DNA of 64,000 nt from Streptomyces rhizoryzae (lineage in GTDB: Bacteria; Actinomycetota; Actinomycetes; Streptomycetales; Streptomycetaceae), in assembly GCF_023155275.1 (NCBI RefSeq), contig NZ_JALMUV010000016.1, positions 78,648 through 142,647 of the forward strand, given 5' to 3'. The notes below the pieces were generated by a model, which was given only the letters and a program-made list of their open reading frames with translations, searched no databases and was not told the origin of the DNA. A program made the translations under genes and the position numbers. Each line of letters opens with the position of its first letter. Position 1 is the stretch's first letter. This document shows, in pieces, positions 59,334 through 64,000 of the stretch.

Positions 59334-60773
59334 CTACGCCGTCCACCGCACCGGCAGGCGTTCCGGTCCGCGCATCAGGAGCCCGGGACGCCAGGTGAGG
59401 GCGTCGGCGGGGGTGTCCAGGGCGAGGTCGGGACAGCGGTCCAGGAGGGAGCGGAGGGCGATCCGGCCCTCCAGACGTGCCAGCGGGGCGCCGAGGCAGA
59501 AGTGGATGCCGTGGCCGAAGGCGACGTGGCCGCGCGCGTCGCGGGTGATGTCGAAATCATCGGCGTCGGCGAACCGTTCGGGGTCGCGGGAGGCCGAGGC
59601 CAGGGACACCAGCACGGGCGCGCCCGCGGGGATCACGGTGCCACCGAGCTCCACCGGGACGGTTGCGAAGCGCCAGGTGGCGGTCTCCACCGGACCGTCG
59701 TAGCGCAGCATCTCCTCCACCGCGTTCTCCAGCAGACCGCCGTCCGCCCGGAGGGCGGCCAGTTGCTCCGGGTGCGCCAGCAGGGCCCGGACCCCGTTGG
59801 AGATCAGGCCGACGGTGGTCTCGTGGCCGGCGACCAACAGCAGGAACGCGGTGCCGATCAACTCCTCGCGGGAGAGCTGGTCGCCGTCCTCGTCACTGGT
59901 TCGGATCAGGGCGCTGAGCAGCCCGTCGGCCGGTTCGCGGCGCTGGTGCTCGATCAGACCGGTGAGGTATTCCGACATGGCCAGGACGGCGGCCTGCACC
60001 TCCTCCGGTCCGGTGGGTGCGACCAGTTCGCTGGACCACGCGCGAAATGCTTCGCGGTCCATGGACGGGACGCCGAGCAGCTCGCAGATGACGGTCATCG
60101 GCAGCGGGAAGGCCAGCGCCTGGACCAGGTCGGCGCGGCCGTCCGGCGCGGCCAGCATCGCGTCGAGCAGGTCGTCGGTGAGCTGCTGGACGCGGGGGCG
60201 GAGCGCTTCGACGCGGCGCGGGGTGAACTCCTTCGCCACCAGCTTCCGCAGCCGGGTGTGGTGCGGCGGGTCCGCGTCCAGCATGTTGGTGAACAGGGGC
60301 GCCTGACCGTCGACGATCCGCTTCAGGTGCGCGCCGCTCCAGTCCTTGCTCAGGCGGGGATCGGCGAGCGCGGTCCGGACCGCCTCATGGCCGACGATCA
60401 GCCATGCCTCCTGGCCGAAGGGGGTGAGCACCCGGTGGACGGGACCCTGGGCCCGCAGTTTGGCGTAGTACGGATACGGGTCGGCGATGAAGTCCTTGCC
60501 GTAGGCGCTCAGGTCGACCAGGGGGAGGGCGGCGGACCCGGGGGCGTCGGCCTGGACGGATACGGGGTCGGATATCGGCTCGGCTCCCGGGGACGGAGGC
60601 GAGGACGGGCCGGGGAGGGCGTCCTGCGAGACCTTCGCGGCCTCCGAGACCTGTGAGACCTGCGAGACCTGTGAGGCCCGCGTACCCTGCGCTTCCTGCT
60701 GCGCCTCCGACCGGTGTGCCTGTGGTGCGTGCGGTGCCTGCCGTGCCTGTGGTGCCTGCGGATTCTCCGGCAT
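59334..60773 (-). CDS. Cytochrome P450 (CYP107-like) with a repetitive N-terminal extension
   Basis: A 479-residue soluble P450. The I-helix motif is AGHETT, the K-helix ExxR is in EEMLRYDG, and the heme loop FGHGIHFCLGAPLAR has Cys426. The P450 fold starts at about residue 85 (LVDLSAYGKDFIADPYPYYAK). Before it lies a Gln/Ala/Ser-rich stretch with repeats such as QVSQVSQVSE, so the protein is about 70 residues longer than usual members. An internal start is possible but no strong ribosome site was found. No ferredoxin gene is adjacent. Confidence 0.9.
   Translation of the reverse strand: MPENPQAPQARQAPHAPQAHRSEAQQEAQGTRASQVSQVSQVSEAAKVSQDALPGPSSPPSPGAEPISDPVSVQADAPGSAALPLVDLSAYGKDFIADPYPYYAKLRAQGPVHRVLTPFGQEAWLIVGHEAVRTALADPRLSKDWSGAHLKRIVDGQAPLFTNMLDADPPHHTRLRKLVAKEFTPRRVEALRPRVQQLTDDLLDAMLAAPDGRADLVQALAFPLPMTVICELLGVPSMDREAFRAWSSELVAPTGPEEVQAAVLAMSEYLTGLIEHQRREPADGLLSALIRTSDEDGDQLSREELIGTAFLLLVAGHETTVGLISNGVRALLAHPEQLAALRADGGLLENAVEEMLRYDGPVETATWRFATVPVELGGTVIPAGAPVLVSLASASRDPERFADADDFDITRDARGHVAFGHGIHFCLGAPLARLEGRIALRSLLDRCPDLALDTPADALTWRPGLLMRGPERLPVRWTA
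60645..60760. repeat. Short tandem repeats in the 5' end of the P450 gene
   Basis: Nine-base units of GAGACCTGT/C type (60645-60675) and six-to-nine-base GGTGCCTG-type units (60714-60760) are arrayed in tandem. They encode the SQV and QAP-type repeats of the P450 N-terminus and are likely to change length by slippage. Confidence 0.7.
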
Positions 60774-61042
60774 ATGCCGTCCCGCCTCTCTCGACTCTCG
60801 ATACGCGTCGTTGTGCCACAACACTGAGCGCAGTTCCGCACCGCCCGGACCGGTCCGGCTGCGCTTCTCACCGTAGGCAGGCGAGGCGGGTCGCTTCGTC
60901 GTCCCAGCGGAGGAGGCGCGGCGGAGGCACGTCCTCCGTCCGCAGTGCGTGCGGGGTCGCCGAGGTGGGGGTGAGGCCACCGGGAGGGGAGGGCAGCGGC
61001 AGTCGCCGGGCCTTGGGGGCTGCCCTCCCCTCCCCGGTGCAC

Positions 61043-62326
61043 TCAGCAGCGGGCGTGCGCCGTGATGTCGGCGGTGAACTCGTCGATCATCGCGGGGGTG
61101 ACGGTCGGCCGGCTCTGGGCGATCGCGGCGAGGTAGTCCTCGGTGCTCGCGCCGGGCCGGCCGCGGTCGCCCGTGCCGACCGCTTCCAGGTCCCGTTCGA
61201 ACGACGCCTGGGCGGCCACCCGGGCGGCGTGCTCGATGTCCGCCGGGGTGAACAGGTCACTGGCCGCGACCAGCGCCGGAATGTCCACATCGGGGCGGCC
61301 TTCGGTGTAGCGGGACCAGATCGCCGCCCGGGCGGCCTGATCGGGCGTACCGATCGGTATCAGGTAGTCGAAGCGCCCCGGGCGCAGGAACGCCGGGTCG
61401 AGCGAGCGGATGGAGTTGGTCGCGCACACCAGCAGCCGTTCGTCCTGCTCACGGAAGCCGGGAATCAGCTTGAGCAGCTCGTTGGTCACGCCGTGCAGCC
61501 CGCCCGGCTGGGCCGGCTCGCTGCGCACCGGGGCGATCTCCTCCACCTCGTCGATGAAGACCAGCACCCGCTCCAGCTCGGCGATCCTGGCGAACGCCGA
61601 CCGCAGCGCCGCCGCCAGATTCCCCTCGTCCGCCAGCCGGGACGGCAGCAGCTCGACGAACGGCCAGCCGAGCCGGGCGGCGATCCCCCGGGCGAAGGTC
61701 GTCTTCCCGGTCCCCGGCGGGCCGAACAGGGTGATCGCCCGCGGGGGCCGCACCCCGTGCCGTGCGGCCCGCTCAGGCTCCGCCAGCGGCAGCACGACAC
61801 GCCGTTCGATCAGGTCCTTCTCCGCCTCCATCCCCGCCACCTGGGCCCACAGGTCGGACGGCAGGAACCGCGCGCCCAGGTCCTCCAGGAGGTTGGCCGC
61901 CGGCCCGTGGTGCGGTTCGACCTTCTCGAAGTACGCGACCGCCGGCTGTCGGGTGTAGCCGGCGTTCAGCAGCCCCTCGCCGAGCAGGTCCTCCTCGGGC
62001 AGCACGTACGCGATCCGGCTGACCCGGGCGGCGACCAGGCGCCGTTCCAGCTCGACCAGCAGCGCACTGGCCAGCCCCCGGCCGCGCCACGCCGAGGAGA
62101 TCGCGATCCGCATCACCCAGCCGCGTTCACCGGCCACACAGGCCAGCGCCGCGCCGATGGGAGTGCCCTGGTGGACGGCCACCACGGCCGGCTGCCGGGA
62201 GGTCAGCGCGCTGATGCACTCGGCGAGCGAGAACACCGACTCCTGGCCGAGCTCGGCGGTGGAGTCGATCAGGTGGACCACTTCGGCGAGGTCCTTCTCG
62301 CGGTAGTCGTGGATGAGCCAGTTCAC
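61043..62326 (-). CDS. GNAT acetyltransferase - AAA+ ATPase fusion protein
   Basis: A 427-residue protein joining two domains. Residues 1-140 form a GNAT fold with acetyl-CoA loop AWRGRGLASALL (79-90). Residues 160-427 form an AAA+ module with Walker A FGPPGTGKTT (201-210), Walker B VLVFIDEVEE (254-263), sensor-1 Asn304 in CATNSI, and arginine residues in FLRPGRFD (313-320). This is the classical FtsH/Vps4-type arrangement, with no protease domain. A possible role is ATP-driven presentation or remodelling of an acetylated protein, which is inference. GTG 62326 has GAGGGG upstream. It diverges from a Mut7-C gene. Confidence 0.92.
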   Translation of the reverse strand: MNWLIHDYREKDLAEVVHLIDSTAELGQESVFSLAECISALTSRQPAVVAVHQGTPIGAALACVAGERGWVMRIAISSAWRGRGLASALLVELERRLVAARVSRIAYVLPEEDLLGEGLLNAGYTRQPAVAYFEKVEPHHGPAANLLEDLGARFLPSDLWAQVAGMEAEKDLIERRVVLPLAEPERAARHGVRPPRAITLFGPPGTGKTTFARGIAARLGWPFVELLPSRLADEGNLAAALRSAFARIAELERVLVFIDEVEEIAPVRSEPAQPGGLHGVTNELLKLIPGFREQDERLLVCATNSIRSLDPAFLRPGRFDYLIPIGTPDQAARAAIWSRYTEGRPDVDIPALVAASDLFTPADIEHAARVAAQASFERDLEAVGTGDRGRPGASTEDYLAAIAQSRPTVTPAMIDEFTADITAHARC

Positions 62327-62592
62327 CGGTGCCGCCCCTCATTGGTGTCGCTGCTGTGACCGATGGGTCCGTCGTTGCTTGATGTGCAGGTGAGGCTAGG
62401 GGCGGCGGGCGGACCGGTCCTGCTCCACCGCGCACAATCCGTGCCACCGACCACTACGGTCCGTATGTGGCGCTCCGGACCGTCCCCGGTTCCCGCGCCC
62501 CCGGGGCCCGGAGCTCGGAGCCCGGCGGTCGCATTGCGGAATCAGGCCGCCGCACCGTGGAAACCGGTGGCCGCGACGACCCGCGCGATGCC

Positions 62593-63330
62593 ATGCTGTG
62601 CGACGTGAACGGTCCCGAGATCGCCCTGAGTTTCGCCCCTGAGCTGCATCTTTTCGTCGGCGCCGAGCGCGCCGCCGCCGGTACGCCACTGGTGACCGAC
62701 GGCTCCTCGACGCTCGGCCATGTCGTCGAGTCACTGGGCGTACCGCTCACCGAGGTCGGGCAGCTGGTCGTGGACGGCGCGGAGGTACCGGTCTCGCACG
62801 TGCCGCGCCACGGCGAACGCATCGAGGTGCGTGCCGTGGAGCGTCCGCAGCGCGTCCCCGGCGCACCGCTGCGGTTCCTGCTCGATGTGCACCTGGGCAC
62901 CCTGGCCCGCCGGCTGCGGCTGCTGGGCGTCGATGCGGCGTACACCAACGAGGACCCGGGCGACGCGGCCCTGGCGGCGCTCTCCGCCCAGGAGCGCCGG
63001 GTGCTGCTCTCCCGGGACCGCGGTCTGCTCCAGCGCCGGGAGATCTGGGCGGGTGCCTACGTCTACAGCGACCGCCCGGACGACCAACTCCGGGACGTGC
63101 TGGGCCGGTTCGCCCCCGACCTCGCCCCGTGGACCCGCTGCACCGCCTGCAACGGCCGTCTCGCCGCGGCCGACAAGGACGCCGTGCAGGAGCAGCTCCA
63201 GCACGGTACGCAGCGCACGTACGACGTCTTCGCGCAGTGCACCTCGTGCGGGCGGGTCTACTGGCGCGGGGCCCATCACGCCCGCCTGGAGGCGATCGTC
63301 CAGGAAGCGCTGCGGGCCGGCGCCGAGTGA
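62593..63330 (+). CDS. Mut7-C RNase-domain protein with N-terminal ubiquitin-like domain
   Basis: A 245-residue protein. Residues about 10-90 form the Mut7-C ubiquitin-like (ThiS/MoaD fold) domain. Residues 95-240 form the Mut7-C PIN-type RNase domain with FLLDVHLGTLARRLRLLGVD, acidic active-site residues (LLSRDRGLL) and a zinc ribbon with four Cys (CTACNG, CTSCG). The typical role is RNA or tRNA processing, unproven. ATG 62593 is used; GTG 62605 is a good alternative because homologues tend to start at VNGPEI. The region 62327-62592 is the divergent promoter. Confidence 0.9.
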   Translation: MLCDVNGPEIALSFAPELHLFVGAERAAAGTPLVTDGSSTLGHVVESLGVPLTEVGQLVVDGAEVPVSHVPRHGERIEVRAVERPQRVPGAPLRFLLDVHLGTLARRLRLLGVDAAYTNEDPGDAALAALSAQERRVLLSRDRGLLQRREIWAGAYVYSDRPDDQLRDVLGRFAPDLAPWTRCTACNGRLAAADKDAVQEQLQHGTQRTYDVFAQCTSCGRVYWRGAHHARLEAIVQEALRAGAE

Positions 63331-64000
63331 CCCGAGCGGCCCGCCGGCCGCCGGCCCCTCGCCGGTGCCCCTGCGGGGCCGCCCGCCCCGGCCCACCCGC
63401 CGGTGCCCGAGCGCATGGCCCCGGCCGTCCGTCTCGGCGCGCCCGGCCTTGGCGCCCCACGGCCTCCCCGTGGCGCGCGCAGCCCGGTCGGCGGCCCGGC
63501 GGCGGCTCGGCGGCGGCCCGGCGCTGCTACGCCGTCAGGTCCCGCCACCTCTCCGGGACCAGACCGGGCCGTCCCCCAGGCGCCTCCCGGAGAAGCGCCA
63601 CCCCTCGACCATCGGTACTTGCTCGTCGGACCCCGCGAACGGTGCGGCGGTAAAGGCGAGTTGAGGCATCCCGTAGCGGTCGCCCCACGCGGCGACGGTC
63701 GCCGGAAGGTGGCCCGGGGCCGGCACTCCGCCGACACAGAGGCAGCAGCGCACGGACGCCAGGCCGTCCGGTGGGCACCCGACCGACCCCCGTGGCCCCC
63801 CTGCCGCCCCTTGCGGCTCGTCCGCCCGGCCGCGGAACGCTGCCCGTACCACCAACTACCGCCGAACGATGAACACCTGGCGCATCGTCAGCTCGGTAGT
63901 CGGCGACTCGGCAGCCAGCGAAACGAGCACCCACCGGCTCCCGCGCCCGCCACCTCCCCGGGCGCCCTCCCCGAATGCGAGAGCAGCCCGGCCCTCCACC
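63331..64000. other. Right-edge region with a doubtful leftward frame
   Basis: No confident gene. A leftward frame at 63535-63855 (about 106 residues; LPATVAAWGDRYGMPQLAFT, then APFAGSDEQVPMVEGWRFSG) has some protein character but no domain and an uncertain start. It may belong to a gene whose rest lies outside or that has decayed. The sequence just after the Mut7-C stop is a G/C-rich, hairpin-prone spacer. Confidence 0.35.

Overview
The window is high-GC actinobacterial DNA. It has strong G/C third-position bias, many GTG starts, GGAGG-type ribosome binding sites, ATGA stop/start overlaps, and mycothiol-type DinB and F420/LLM-type enzymes. All of this fits Streptomyces. Its centre (about 13.3-32.1 kb) matches, gene for gene and strand for strand, the kasugamycin aminoglycoside cluster known from Streptomyces kasugaensis, so the strain is probably a kasugamycin producer. 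This identification rests on remembered gene order and family content, not on a database search.

Left flank (1-12.2 kb): the end of a DAO-type flavoenzyme; a MarR regulator divergent from a UbiD/UbiX hydroxyarylic acid decarboxylase pair; a decayed IS5-type transposase; a DinB protein; a frameshifted hypothetical; a methyltransferase; a TetR remnant; a Tat-exported beta-carbonic anhydrase lipoprotein; a PhzF-like protein; a haloacetate-dehalogenase-like hydrolase; and a P1B-type metal ATPase ending in a hemerythrin domain.

Kasugamycin region (13.3-32.1 kb): kasT (StrR-type activator), kasJ (GMC-like flavoenzyme), kasKLM (ABC exporter), kasN (D-amino acid/glycine oxidase type), kasO (unknown), kasP and kasQ on the opposite strand (LLM reductase, UDP-GlcNAc 2-epimerase), then a tight operon kasR-kasA-kasB-kasC-kasD-HAD-small ORF-GNAT. 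Proposed flow: KasQ makes UDP-ManNAc, KasD makes the 4-keto-6-deoxy sugar, KasR with KasP removes C3-OH, KasC aminates C4 and KasA glycosylates the inositol. KasN probably supplies the glycine-derived imino-acetate. KasKLM exports the product and the GNAT probably acetylates it for self-protection. A StrR-type operator lies upstream of kasJ and strong hairpins delimit the transcription units.

Right flank (32.1-64 kb): a large LuxR (LAL) regulator; an MBL hydrolase and type-B esterase followed by a RidA fragment; a flavin reductase; a Sir2 fragment; an XRE-cupin regulator facing a flavoprotein; an ABM-rhodanese fusion; an APH-like phosphotransferase; a MerR regulator divergent from a serine hydrolase; a scar of IS5 and GNAT remnants (46.2-46.7 kb); an XRE/aldo-keto reductase pair; a CPBP protease; a two-component system; an AlkB/Ogt alkylation-repair pair; a DUF6296-like protein; a membrane protein overlapping a low-complexity Gly/Ala/Pro protein; an Asp/Glu racemase; a CYP107-like P450; a GNAT-AAA+ fusion; and a Mut7-C RNase-domain protein. 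The number of gene fragments suggests a recombining accessory region. No tRNA, rRNA, CRISPR array or intact IS element was seen.
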